Part shown: positions 1 through 9,038 of the stretch, piece after piece
Layout: each line of letters begins with the position of its first letter
Position numbering within the stretch: position 1 is the stretch's first letter
Source of the DNA: Thamnocephalis sphaerospora
Taxonomy: Eukaryota; Zoopagomycota; Zoopagomycetes; Zoopagales; Sigmoideomycetaceae
Length of the DNA: 25,473 nucleotides
Assembly: GCA_003614735.1 (NCBI GenBank)
Contig: KZ992627.1
Span: 1 to 25,473 of the forward strand
Reading direction: 5' to 3'
Notes under the pieces: generated by a model
Database searches by the model: none
Told to the model about the DNA's origin: nothing
What the model saw: the letters and a program-made list of their open reading frames with translations, nothing else
Made by a program: the position numbers and the translations under genes

Positions 1-30
1 CGTGAATAAAGAGATCATCATTTCAAGCAC
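1..30 (-). ncRNA. box C/D snoRNA, 5' part only (snR73 expected from order)
   Basis: A perfect C box ATGATGA lies at 21-15 on the minus strand, 42 nt after the donor at 63, the same spacing as in the other five introns. The rest of the snoRNA, including any guide and D box, lies outside the window. By its place in the series it should correspond to yeast snR73, but nothing visible tests that. Confidence 0.6.
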
Positions 31-182
31 GCACTGTGGAGGGATGAGGGAAGCGCAGCTTACCAGGTGCAGCTTGCGTAGGTTGCCACGGCTCTAAACA
101 GAATGTTGCAACAGATTGATATCTACCCCAAAACGCAGGTGAGCAACATGCATCGTAGGCACAACAAAGAGATGTCAAGAGA

Positions 183-256
183 ATGCATCAGAATGTAAGG
201 GATCCGCATTATGGTTCAGATATATGCTTGTCATGAATAGGTATCATCACGCGCAC
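183..256 (-). ncRNA. snR74: box C/D snoRNA, snR74/U27 counterpart (SSU Am28 guide)
   Basis: It lies in intron 5 of the host gene. A short stem GTGC/GCAT (256-253 with 186-183, including a G-U pair) encloses a perfect C box GTGATGA (250-244), D' CTGA (219-216) and D CTGA (191-188). The guide before D', GACAAGCATAT (232-222), complements ATATGCTTGTC near the 5' end of SSU rRNA. The fifth base from D' faces A28 in yeast numbering, the target of yeast snR74 and vertebrate U27. The element before D has no target that I recognise. Confidence 0.88.
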
Positions 257-422
257 AAAAGCTCAAAAGGGAGTGACTGTCAATGCTTACCATAATCTAG
301 TGCAATGGCGGTGCGGCAAGTAAGTGCTGAAATATACAAGCAGCAATCTGTATGCAGGCGGTGCAATGGTTAGCTACTATTCAACAAACACCAAAAGCAG
401 CAGCCACATTGAAAGTGCGAAG

Positions 423-520
423 GGACAGATCAGAAAGCCATGCATGAATGTAAAAAAGGTTGGTCAACATCGAATTACTCGAATCAGACTCGTCATCTAA
501 AGGGCTCATCACTTCGGTCC
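423..520 (-). ncRNA. snR75: box C/D snoRNA, snR75 counterpart (LSU Gm2288 guide)
   Basis: It lies in intron 4 of the host gene. A stem GGAC/GTCC (520-517 with 426-423) encloses a perfect C box GTGATGA (512-506), D' CTGA (487-484), a C'-like ATGTTGA (470-464) and D CTGA (433-430). The element before D', TTAGATGACGAG, complements LSU CTCGTCATCTAA, with the fifth base facing the G that I number as yeast G2288, the snR75 target. The element before D (446-435) is complementary over 12 nt to SSU AAGCCATGCATG, pointing at a C for which I know no yeast methylation. Confidence 0.88.
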
Positions 521-695
521 ACTGGGGCGGGGAGGAAAGGAAAGGGACACTAGGAAATACTTACAAGCTAAGACAGCGTGCTTGATTCATTGGCCGTGGA
601 TCGACTGTCAGATGCCTAATGCGACAAACTACGATAAGCGTTAGCAGATGCAAATGACCAGCCAACTACATCGCCGATCGGCGTGGCGCAACAGC

Positions 696-787
696 TCGGA
701 TCAGGTGCCGTCGAATGTCAAAGTGTGACGACAATACACATTTTGGCATCATGGTGTTCAGTGCCCAGTGCAAAACATCCTTTCCAA
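696..787 (-). ncRNA. snR76: box C/D snoRNA, snR76 counterpart (LSU Cm2197 guide)
   Basis: It lies in intron 3 of the host gene. A stem TTGGA/TCCGA (787-783 with 700-696, one G-U pair) flanks a weak C box AGGATGT (781-775) and the D box CTGA (704-701). D' CTGA (761-758) and C' ATGATGC (752-746) are clear. The guide GCACTGGGCA (771-762) complements LSU TGCCCAGTGC, with the fifth base facing the third C, which I number as yeast C2197, the snR76 target. A further 13-nt element (725-713) complements LSU GAATGTCAAAGTG just downstream of that site, but is not in register with a D box and may be an accessory pairing. The weak C box is the main uncertainty. Confidence 0.78.
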
Positions 788-946
788 ACAGTGTCCACCC
801 TATGGGCCATCTCGTGCAAATACTTACATTGTGATGCAGCGGCATGGGCTTGCGGCTTGCTAGTGTCAGGCAGACAAGGGCATCTACACACGGGAGAAAC
901 AACGGTTAGCTCCGTAGTTGATGCACTGCAGGCGCATGACAGGCGT

Positions 947-1033
947 ATGTCATCAGTAATCAGCCGCAATCGTGTCCTCATTAATATTTCGGACGGTAAT
1001 TCCAACATGATTGATTTGATCATCATCTGACAT
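947..1033 (-). ncRNA. snR77: box C/D snoRNA, snR77 counterpart (SSU Um578 guide)
   Basis: It lies in intron 2 of the host gene. A perfect terminal stem ATGTCA/TGACAT (1033-1028 with 952-947) encloses a perfect C box ATGATGA (1026-1020) and D box CTGA (956-953); D' is the variant CCGA (992-989). The guide before D', TGGAATTACCG (1004-994), complements the universally conserved 530-loop sequence CGGTAATTCCA of SSU rRNA. The fifth base from D' faces the U right after the conserved GG (E. coli U531, yeast U578), the known snR77 target. The guide before D has no target that I recognise. Confidence 0.88.
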
Positions 1034-1193
1034 TGCCGGCGCTTTCAACCATGACGCGGCTTACCTAGCACAAACACCAGGCTGCATCTCTGGAGCAGGC
1101 CATTCTGGCGGCGGTAGGACTTCTATTGGGGTTCTGCAGGCACAGCGTTAGCTTCAAATCTCAGACGAGCAGACCATCGTCTGCGACATGCGT

Positions 1194-1287
1194 GCAGTAC
1201 GCTCAGGAAAAGAGAGTTGTAATCAAAAAAAGCATATAGCTATTCAGAAACTCTAGTTTGAAAAGATTGGATCATCTTTGCAACTGC
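1194..1287 (-). ncRNA. snR78: box C/D snoRNA, snR78 counterpart (LSU Um2421 guide)
   Basis: It lies in intron 1 of the host gene. A terminal stem GCAGT/ACTGC (1287-1283 with 1198-1194) encloses a degenerate C box ATGATCC (1275-1269), D' box CTGA (1247-1244), C'-like TGATTAC (1225-1219) and D box CTGA (1206-1203). The element before D' contains CAAACTAGAGT, complementary to the conserved LSU sequence ACTCTAGTTTG. The fifth base from D' faces the U that I number as yeast 25S U2421, the known snR78 target. A second element before D, AACTCTCTTTTC, complements the conserved LSU D1 stretch GAAAAGAGAGTT. The rRNA sequences and numbering are from memory; the complementarities are read directly. Confidence 0.85.
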
Positions 1288-1543
1288 GCGAGTATGGGGA
1301 GAGGGCTCAACGGGCAACACCTACCACATGTAGCTAGACTCGAGCAACAAAGTGATGTGTAAATGTAGATATACAAACGGCTAGGACATGTTGCTGAAAG
1401 GGAAAGGAAAGAAGTGAAGATGGCTGTCGCTGACACGGGTGGTGTGGGCACCGCCTTTTGTAGGCGGCAACGACGCGACTGTTTTGCTTCTTTTTCTGCC
1501 TGCTGGGCATGGGTCCGACCCATGTAGCAGTTTTAGTAAAGCC

Positions 1544-1589
1544 GCACACACCAGCACACACACCAGCACACACACACGCACACACACAT
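1544..1589. repeat. CA-rich microsatellite
   Basis: An imperfect (CA)n run interrupted by CCAG and CACG units. It lies in the gap between the snoRNA host gene's 5' end and the Psf3 stop codon. Confidence 0.9.
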
Positions 1590-1622
1590 TTAATTGACAG
1601 TAGGGTACAGCAATGGCAGCAG

Positions 1623-2543
1623 TTACATCATCGATGCGCTGCGCTTGAGCGACGTTAGGCTGGTGGTTGCACCGCGCAATCGCTGCTCATCAGCATCTGG
1701 TTCACGCAGGCTCCAGCGACGGAGCGCGCCAACACTCCGCCGGCCAATCTGGTAGACTGTTGCACGCGACCAGTTAGTGGTAGAAAGGATGACATGCAGG
1801 TAACGACGACTACATACGCGTTCGCTCAGTGTTGTCCATTCGCATAAACATGGTCGTTTGCTCGGCACCAGCGCGGCTGTGCGCGTAATCCATAATACTG
1901 CACACTCTCTCGCGAAACGTGCCGGCCAGTAAGTGGTGTAGCTCCATATCGTCCACCCTATTGCGCCGCAGGACAATCACACCCGACGTCAAGGCATCGC
2001 GCTGTTTTCAGAACGGAAAGTGCAGAGCCCCGTTCGCGAGAAAGGATACAGTGCAAGCAGTTTGGTGCCAAACAAGTAGTAGTAGGGGCCGAGCTGCTGC
2101 AGGTCGATATTACCGGTAGACGCTTTCATACTGTTGCGCATCGATTCGCCGTATGCCTTGGGCATATCGATGGCAACCTGCTGGCTACAACGGTGCCGGT
2201 CTGTGAGCCCTTGTGCGCCCGACGGCTGTCCGGGCCGCTTACCTTCTCGCCAACGCCTGCGCCAGCCATAGCGGTAATTCCAAATGAGACCCGTACGGAA
2301 GCTATGCAAAGTGCGCCAGCGGTCAGCACTAACGCGGCCGCCAGCGCGCCTCCCTCTCCATCGCTGCCCACATCTTCGCCGGGATTGTTGTCCAGGTAAC
2401 CTAGAGCGGTGCCCTCGATGTTCATCGTGCATGGAATGCGCTGCCATGCACCAGCGTTAGCTCGCTAGCGACCGCCGCCGCAGCATAGTGCAATTCACCT
2501 GCTGGTCTGCCAAAATACTGTCAATGTCATAGTAGTCGTCCAT
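1623..2543 (-). CDS. PSF3: GINS complex subunit Psf3
   Basis: Psf3 is a subunit of the GINS tetramer (Sld5-Psf1-Psf2-Psf3) that joins Cdc45 and MCM2-7 in the replicative helicase. The model has six exons: 2543-2499, 2440-2372, 2301-2243, 2184-2050, 1957-1818 and 1756-1623, total 582 nt, 193 aa, close to the family's usual length. The N-terminus MDDYYDIDSILADQQ is the Psf3 signature and fixes the start over two upstream in-frame ATGs. It is followed by IPCTMNIEGTALGYLD, LELPLWLAQALA, IDMPKAYGESMRNSMKA, GPYYYLFGTKLLAL and TFRERVCSIMDYA, all in family order. Introns are 58, 70, 58, 92 and 61 nt. The fourth has an unusual donor, GTATCC, chosen because it is the only one that keeps the frame. The gene is divergent from the G-patch gene at 2661. 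Confidence 0.93.
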
Positions 2544-2660
2544 GGTGGCTGCGGGTCCGGAATGAGGCGCGTTAACGCGAAAAGCACGCGCACTCGTTGC
2601 CAGGTCTTTGACAAATTTCACTCTGCAATCGCCCGCCAAACCCATTTTGTCATCGTAGCT
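2544..2660. promoter_or_regulatory. Shared divergent promoter between Psf3 and G-patch gene
   Basis: Only 117 bp separate the two start codons, so both promoters must overlap here or extend into the neighbouring gene. I see no clear TATA box. The role is inferred from the layout. Confidence 0.55.
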
Positions 2661-3422
2661 ATGGCCCAACGCGGCATCACCTTTGTGCGTGCCGGCGAAG
2701 CGCCCAACTCAGAAAAGCGCCGCCGTTCGTATCCAGAAGACGGCTCGGCTGGTGCTGGCGACTCTGGAGCTGCAATCGCCGACTTTTATCGGACTCTGGT
2801 ATTACCAACAGCCAGCCAGGAGCAAAAACTTGATGCAAGCAGTCCGGCCAACGATAATGAACGCAAAGACGCTGTTACTGAGGCATACTGGTGCGCGGCA
2901 TGCGAGCTAAACGTTGCAGCAGGAGAAACCAAACAGCACCAACACGGCATTGCGCATCTGGCGTCGCGTGCGGATTATCCACCTACGCCGGATCCCATAG
3001 TGCTTAATGAGGTCAGTAATGCGTAAAGCAAGTATCTACCTGTACGGCACCGGCAGGTAGCGCTAAAGCATATGTTTGCCTTTTGCGTAGACCAATCTGG
3101 GCTACCGGATGATGCAACGTGCTGGATGGCGCTATGAGCAAGGCTTGGGCGCAGACGAGCAGGGTCGCCGACATCCTGTACGGGCACGTATGCGACCTGC
3201 ACGCTTAGGAGTTGGTGCAAAGCAGCCACGAGGAGACTCTGGTACTGTGCAGCAGAACACACCTGTAGGTAGCGGTAGGACACACAGAGGCGTCTAAACG
3301 TGCTCAACTTTTGCTTATGTCGCGCGCACATTCAGGCGAACATGGGAGCACGTCAGGCGACACAGCAGGCAAAAGAAGATGGGCGTGCGCGTGAAGAGCT
3401 GCTTGCATACTTGAAACGATGA
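2661..3422 (+). CDS. GPANK1-like zinc-finger and G-patch protein
   Basis: The model has three exons, 2661-3011, 3091-3264 and 3336-3422, total 612 nt, 203 aa. Introns are 79 nt (GTCAGT donor) and 71 nt (GTAGGT donor), both phase 0. Residues 78-99 form a C-x2-C-x11-H-x5-H zinc finger in the context YWCAACELN. Residues about 118-162 form a G-patch domain (TNLGYRMMQRAGW, then QGLGADEQGRRHPVR). The last exon encodes a basic helical tail ending AREELLAYLKR, typical of the C-terminus of fungal and animal GPANK1-type proteins. G-patch domains bind and activate DEAH helicases; the exact role of this subfamily is not settled, probably RNA processing. The start at 2661 was chosen because the frame upstream has no recognisable sequence; an in-frame ATG at 2562 would overlap the Psf3 promoter. 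Confidence 0.88.
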
Positions 3423-4001
3423 CTGTAAGCATATCCGGGCAGTGTGAACACCCAGAGTACGCTACGGCCACCACTAAGCTTGTGCGCACAATGTAACATG
3501 TTGACTACGATAGAGTGCTTATGAATAGCAGCGGTGGATACAGACAACTAGGTTTTGGTGATGCTGCAGCAATAAGCAACTGTGCTATGATGTGATATTT
3601 CACTGATGGACGGTGCAATCATCTTCAGGATTACTGGCGTAGTGTAGCATATCGAAAAAGAGCAAGTGTATAGATAAAAGATGGAAGATACGTGTATATT
3701 CATGATAATCGTAGTCGCGGTGACGGCCTGTGTAGATCTAGTGCGTGGCTGTACGCCAGCATGGAGTAGAGTGCCACATAGATATCATGTACGCAGACGA
3801 ATGGACGCAAGTAGGGAATGTAGATAGGTGACAAGTGTCGCGTGCAGGCTTTGGCAGGAGCCGCTGATTGTGTGCAAACACGCACAAAAGCAAGGGGTAG
3901 ATAGCGATAGTTTGGCTTAGCAGTGGCAAGGAGAGCGCGCACAGCAGCCGGTATGATGTGTGGTCAGTGAACAGATGGGTTACATATACAACAATTTGGA
4001 A
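3423..4001. other. Intergenic, convergent 3' ends
   Basis: This 579-bp stretch lies between the end of the G-patch gene (plus) and the end of MT-A (minus). I see no gene, repeat or RNA here; it presumably holds both 3' untranslated regions. Confidence 0.6.
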
Positions 4002-6281
4002 TCACGGCCGGCGAGCGACCAGCACATTTAGGGTCCAGTAGGTGTGCGTGTGTGCTACCTCACTACGCCAGGCTTTTAGCGTAGCGTCAAACTCTTCGCG
4101 ATCGACAGAAAGTCGCTCTGCAAGCAGGTTCCGATCAGCCTCCAACGCCCAGCATGCCCCCTCCAGGCTGGCGGCGCCGAGAGAGCCGGCCCATCCGCCC
4201 ACCGGGACTTGAATCTGCTGCACCTGCACCATCTCAAACCCGGCGTCTTCAATACTCTGCTGCATCTCCGCTAGTGATGGGACTGCGCGGCTGTGCGCTA
4301 GAGACGCGTACCGCAGCCAGGTGTTCACCTGCTGCCCGGCCGGCCCAACCGTGTCAAACTGCAGCTCGCGCTCTTGTACCTCCAGCAGACCGCCGCTCTT
4401 GCACAGGCGGAAACATTCTCGCCAGTACGCGTAGCGTTGCTCGCGTGGCACATGGTTGAGGAGAAAGCGGTGATGCAGATAGGTGAACTCTTCGCTTAAA
4501 TAGGGCAAGGCTATGATACGTGTTGAACGTGTTAGCTAAAGTGTGCACAGTGACATTCAAAAGTTGTCTGCAAACACACCTTCCAGGTTTTGAGCTAAGC
4601 GGAAATGACAGTTGGGCGGAAGGACGGTCGTTGGCTGTGCCGGCAGCAGATCCATACCGTGGATTTGGCAGTCGGGATATTCGGTGGCCATCTCCAAGGC
4701 CCAAGCGCCAGAGCCGGTCATCAAATCTAGCGTGTTGCCCATATTTTCAGTCGGCACAAAGTGGTTCGTGCCGGTTGCTGCTCGCACGAGGTAGTGTAGT
4801 TGGTCCTGGCGATCCAGCTCACTTTGGTCTTCTGTAGTAATCATCGGCAATGCCAGCTGCCTGTTGCGCAGTTTACGACGAAGGTTGCTTGCACCGGCAA
4901 GCGTCAGATCCACGCTTCGCTGGCTCCATGAGCTCTTTCTGGCATGTCTGCCCAGATCTTTCCGCTCGTCGCTGCTTTCGTCATTGCTCCTTTGCGCAGC
5001 TGCACTTGGAAGAAATGCTTGAATGCTAACATTGCTGAAATGGTCCATCTTGGGCAGGCTTGCTTTTTTCGAAATGGTATCCATTTCACCGGTGGTAGCA
5101 GACTGGCGAGCCTTGGATCTGGCGTATCCGGCAAAGGTCCGTGAAGCGCGCGGTGCTGTCTGTAGTGCAAGGTCCGGGCTGCTTGGCTTGGCCCTTACAG
5201 CACGAGGAACCTGTGATGGCGGTGGTGGTGGTGGGCGCTCCGGAAGCATCCACTTTTCCAGCAGAGTATCGCCCGAAAATGGCTGCGAAAGATCACCGAA
5301 AGAGAGAGCTGGTGCGCTGATTTTCGCCGGTAAAGCCAGATGAAAGGGCGACTGCGAGTATGGTGCCTCGGGGCGAAATGCAGGATAACGCTCCGTAGAT
5401 GCAAACTCGGTGCTTGAAACGGTGCTGCTTTCCGATGACGACTCGTAGTCGCTGCCACTAGAGAAAGCGGCTGTATGATCGCCATATGACAGATGCCTTG
5501 TAGTTGGATAGACTGTCCCATTTGCCTTGGTGTTTCCGTGCAAAGTGTCGTTATAATGGCTACGGGCACTGATGTCGTTGTGCGAGGCTGCTCGACGATG
5601 GCAAAGACGATGCTGGCCGTTACTCCTGGAGGCAGCTTCGCCATCGAATGCTGACGCGGTGGCATTCAACGCAGTCCAATTGGCGCTTAGATACTGGTGA
5701 GTACGGGACGGGCTGCTTGCCAGGCCAGATGTGGCGCCACATGGATTGTACTCGTCACTGGAAAGACGAGCTTGGCTCTGAACGTTTAGGTGTTGCCCGA
5801 CGTGTTCTAGGTGTCTAGATACCGCATTGGACTGTGACCGCGGACACATCCGTGGACTAGACGCGCTTTGTCGTGGTGTTACCCGACCAACACCGACAGC
5901 GGTGGTACTTTTGACCGAATAATCCGGCACAGCCACCAATAGGGCCGCCTCTTTTGGCAGTGAAAAGGGTGTCGGGTCGGTAAAGGCCCTGTATTTCCTC
6001 GCTGCTGCACCGGCGTTCCGGAGCACTATAGATTCCGATCGTAGCAATGATGGCATGGACCGCTTTGTCGTAAGCGGGTTGCTGCTTGTAGCGACGTGCT
6101 TGCTGTTTTGATCGGTACCAAATGCGCTGGACTGTTCTACGCTCAGCTGTGGGCGAGATCGTGCATGCCTGATCGTGGCACTATTGAAGCATGCAGCGTG
6201 CTTACTGCCTGTTGTATGGGGAGCTAGTGCGTGAGCAGCGTCACAAGTCAAGCCTTGAGATGAACTGTGGGCGGCACCCAT
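4002..6281 (-). CDS. MT-A: long, divergent SAM-dependent methyltransferase-like protein
   Basis: The model has two exons, 6281-4580 and 4510-4002, with a 69-nt phase-1 intron (GTGTGT donor, GCTAACA branch), 736 aa. The first 450 or so residues are low-complexity: serine runs near residue 300 and a proline run (RPPPPPPS). The methyltransferase-like domain starts near residue 515. Motif I reads LDLMTGSGAWALEMA, with Met for the first glycine of the usual D-x-G-x-G-x-G. The FDxVHxR region is FTYLHHR and the PGGWxE region is KSGGLLE. The acidic end of strand 2 (HGMDL) and the C-terminal LNVLVARRP are kept. It may bind SAM poorly or not at all. The Met-Gly start (MGAAHSSSQ) was chosen by analogy with the three paralogues; in-frame ATGs at 6347 and 6308 are alternatives, and a 5' leader intron (donor at 6476) is likely. 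Confidence 0.75.
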
Positions 6282-9038
6282 CAGGTACCACGGGCGCGAG
6301 CGCGGCATCTTTGTGGGCGCTGACTCTGATGCAAGGGGAACAGTCATGTTGGATCGGCGACGTACAGCTGTCGATGAACACCAGATGCCGTTGAAACAAA
6401 CGTCGGCGAAAAATACAATATTAGATACCATTCTACCTGTAGCTGCACTAGCAAGCAAGCAGAATAGTGTACTTACTATGTAAACGCAATTCCGGCAAAA
6501 ACGGATGACTTGAATGAAAGGGGGCTTTAAAGCGGAGGTGCACGTACGCGCCTGGCGAGTGCGGGTGAAAGCTGTAATGATAGACACGTCCGTGTAAATG
6601 TAAGAGAAGACAGCGTCAGAAAAACGTTGTGACAAAGTGTGCCACGGCGCCAGAACGCCAACGACAGCATTACCACGCACAGCAGTCAGCAGTCAAGTTG
6701 GCGGAATAGAGGTAACGCAATGGCGACACAGCGCGCGGGTTGCTAGGACAAGCAGGCGGCGATGGCGATCCGCGCAGAATAGATAGGGCGGGTGTGAGTA
6801 CACCTGGGACTGCGGCGCGAGATAATTGGAATAAATAGACTAGTGCGTGCTGCGAGATGACTACTGCACGTTTGTAGACTGCAAGTGTAGAATATGTGTG
6901 CGTGAGAGCGCTGGTGCTGAGCAGCGGAAACACAAATATAGCACAGCGGTACAATACGACGACAACGCAGGAGAGCACCACGTACTCGTTTTCGGGCACA
7001 ATAAAACGATGGGGCGGTGGCGGAAAAGGCGTGCACTGCTGGTCGAATACGACGCTATATAGGCAGACATGGAGCGGCGACGAATGGTTATCAGCCAAGC
7101 CCAAGGCGCGGATGGGAGTAGGACTACGTGTGCTGTGCAGACGATGATAACAGTGGCCCATTGCATACAGCCGGGGTAGAGTGGCTGATATGGAAGTGCG
7201 TACAGACACGCTAAACCACTCGCTAGCAGCGTGGCTGTAGCATTGTATCATGGCACCACATGTGCGTCCACACTACAGCCGATGCAGACCTAATAGATTT
7301 TGCAACTACACCCATCAGGCTAGTTGCACGACGCGAAATATGGCAGTACAGACGCATGTGAATGGCTGATGGATAAAGCAACGACACAAGGGTGGCGAAA
7401 TTGACGCCAAACGCAAGCGGAAACAGAAATCATCGATAATCTAGGCTAGCACACAGGCGAAGAGCCTGTAAGCACGAGCACGGTGCACGAAATTACGGCG
7501 CACAAGCATCGCACAAAGCCACTTTCACCAGTCAGATGGCACCTATGGCTGGACAATACCGTTGCTGGTGATTTGCCCACCCGCATGCCATCCGTCGCTA
7601 GGAAGCTCCGTTTTGGATGACGCTCGCCCATAGACGAATCATTTGGCAACCGACGTTGCCTTCAACGGTACGCTACGCGAGAAATGCTGCACGATATAAA
7701 TGGTATGGGTGGTGGCGCAGTAGGTGCAAGCAGCCAACACAGCGTTGGTGGGAGTCACAAGTGCGCCGGCTTTGCCACAAGTAGCGAGTGCAGCATTAGA
7801 ACCGCCGGTACACCGCATCATGAGAGCATAAACACCGCTGGTGTCGCAACAGAGAGGCGCCAATGGTACAATCCTTACCAATGCAGAGTGTATCGTAAGT
7901 AACAAGAGAACCTCGACTAGCGAGTTTAACAGTGTAGAGGTGCGGGAGATGAGTGGCAGCGGCGGGGGTGCTTGCGTATTGAGGTGCTAATAAGTAATTC
8001 GGTCGACTGCGCCGCATGTAAAGAAACGGCATGGCTGTATGAGGCGGTGCTTCGCAATCTTTTTTCTACTAGCACGATTTCTAAAATAGCAGTGCATTCA
8101 CGTTTACTCAAAACAGTATCTCAGCAAAAGTTTCATGTGCACGAAACTAGCAGCATCCAGGTACCAGCAAAGCGGTACCGATATTGACCATAGTGTTTTG
8201 AATCACCACTTTCAAAGACCGGGCTGATCTTTGTGGGAAATGAGCGCACGTGTAAAAGTGTATCAAGAGCTCGCTTACAGCAAGACGCTTTCCGCGTCCG
8301 TGCTTTCGCGACAATGTGGGCTGCAGTGTGCGGGGTATTCCAGAAGTTACCGCCACCCGCGCAACGCGGGTTTAGAAACTCGGGCAGGTAGTAGCGTAGC
8401 GCAAAGGTCGAGGTCGAACAACTGTCAGCGATGCGAGCTGCACGGTAGGGGCACCGTATCCGCGATGTCTTTCGAATACCTTGCTTTCTGAGCTGTACGC
8501 CAATGTAAACACGCGTCTGCTAGATGTCGCGCAACAGAGCAATTGTGCGGCATATCTCTGCAAACGACGAGGCACACCAAAATGTTACCCTTACGCTTGA
8601 TTTTGGACACAGTGCTCAGTGACATCCAGGAGACTGAAATACGCATTGCAGCTATCTCAGATAGCGCAGGCTCAGCAAGGATACAAGCGGGCGCCGCGCT
8701 ATTTACGCCACCACCTAATTGCTAGTCTCATCAAAGTAAGTTTAGCAATTCTAGACGCTGTTTGGCTTTTCACATGGATAGCCTACTGGTAAATATTGTC
8801 TGCTGATTGTATGGCGCTATAGATCAGGGACAGTACCATCGACACTGGTGGGGTGCACGCCATTATGCATCGATGATTGGGCATCAACGTTGGGCAGCAG
8901 TGTCTCAAGCCTCAAGAGGTGTCATTGGTAGCATGGCTGCTGGCATGTCTGAACGCTTGAGCGTGCTGGCGTTTGGTGTGCGTAGCGCTGCCAGGCGAGT
9001 CGTGTTACGTATCTTGGTTTCATCGCTCTAGCTGTCGG
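6282..9038. other. Long gene-poor interval upstream of MT-A
   Basis: About 2.75 kb. The part nearest MT-A (to about 7100) is pyrimidine-rich on the minus strand and looks like its promoter and leader, including a strong GTAAGT donor at 6476-6471. From 7250 to 9038 there are only short overlapping ORFs on both strands with no domain or composition that I recognise. I found no tRNA, rRNA, transposase or reverse-transcriptase sequence. Confidence 0.5.

Larger units (their letters stand above)
1..1345 (-). ncRNA. snoRNA host gene (non-coding, intron-encoded snoRNA cluster), 3' end outside window
   Basis: On the minus strand, regularly spaced splice signals define short exons at about 1345-1325, 1133-1065, 883-828, 628-565, 347-291 and 93-64. 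The introns between them are 191, 181, 199, 217 and 197 nt; a sixth opens at 63 and leaves the window. Donors are GTAGGT, GTAAGC, GTAAGT, GTAAGT, GTAAGC and GTAAGC. Four acceptors follow a perfect GCTAAC branch site; the one at 94 is weaker. The exons have no shared open frame and match nothing I recognise. Each intron holds one box C/D snoRNA whose C box lies 38-52 nt after the donor. A TATA-like stretch on the minus strand near 1375-1368 would suit a start around 1345, but the exact start is a guess. The product of interest is the introns; the spliced exons are probably discarded, as in the animal hosts UHG and GAS5. Confidence 0.82.

Noticed and set aside
1-293. Spliced minus-strand coding start: ATG at 293-291 joined to an exon at 93 reading SRGNLRKLHL and onward
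   Set aside because: It needs either a 30-nt intron or read-through, and the 'intron' and following sequence contain snoRNA e and the C box of snoRNA f. The host-gene explanation accounts for the same splice signals.
2126-2425. Minus-strand 99-residue ORF with a hydrophobic Ala/Leu segment
   Set aside because: It is Psf3 exon 2 read straight through the 70-nt intron; removing the intron gives the conserved LELPLWLAQALA in another frame.
6282-6680. Upstream extension of the MT-A ORF to an ATG at 6680
   Set aside because: The extra residues are hydrophobic and Cys-rich, unlike the rest, and contain an intron-like GTAAGT with a downstream branch site and acceptor; this is probably 5' leader.
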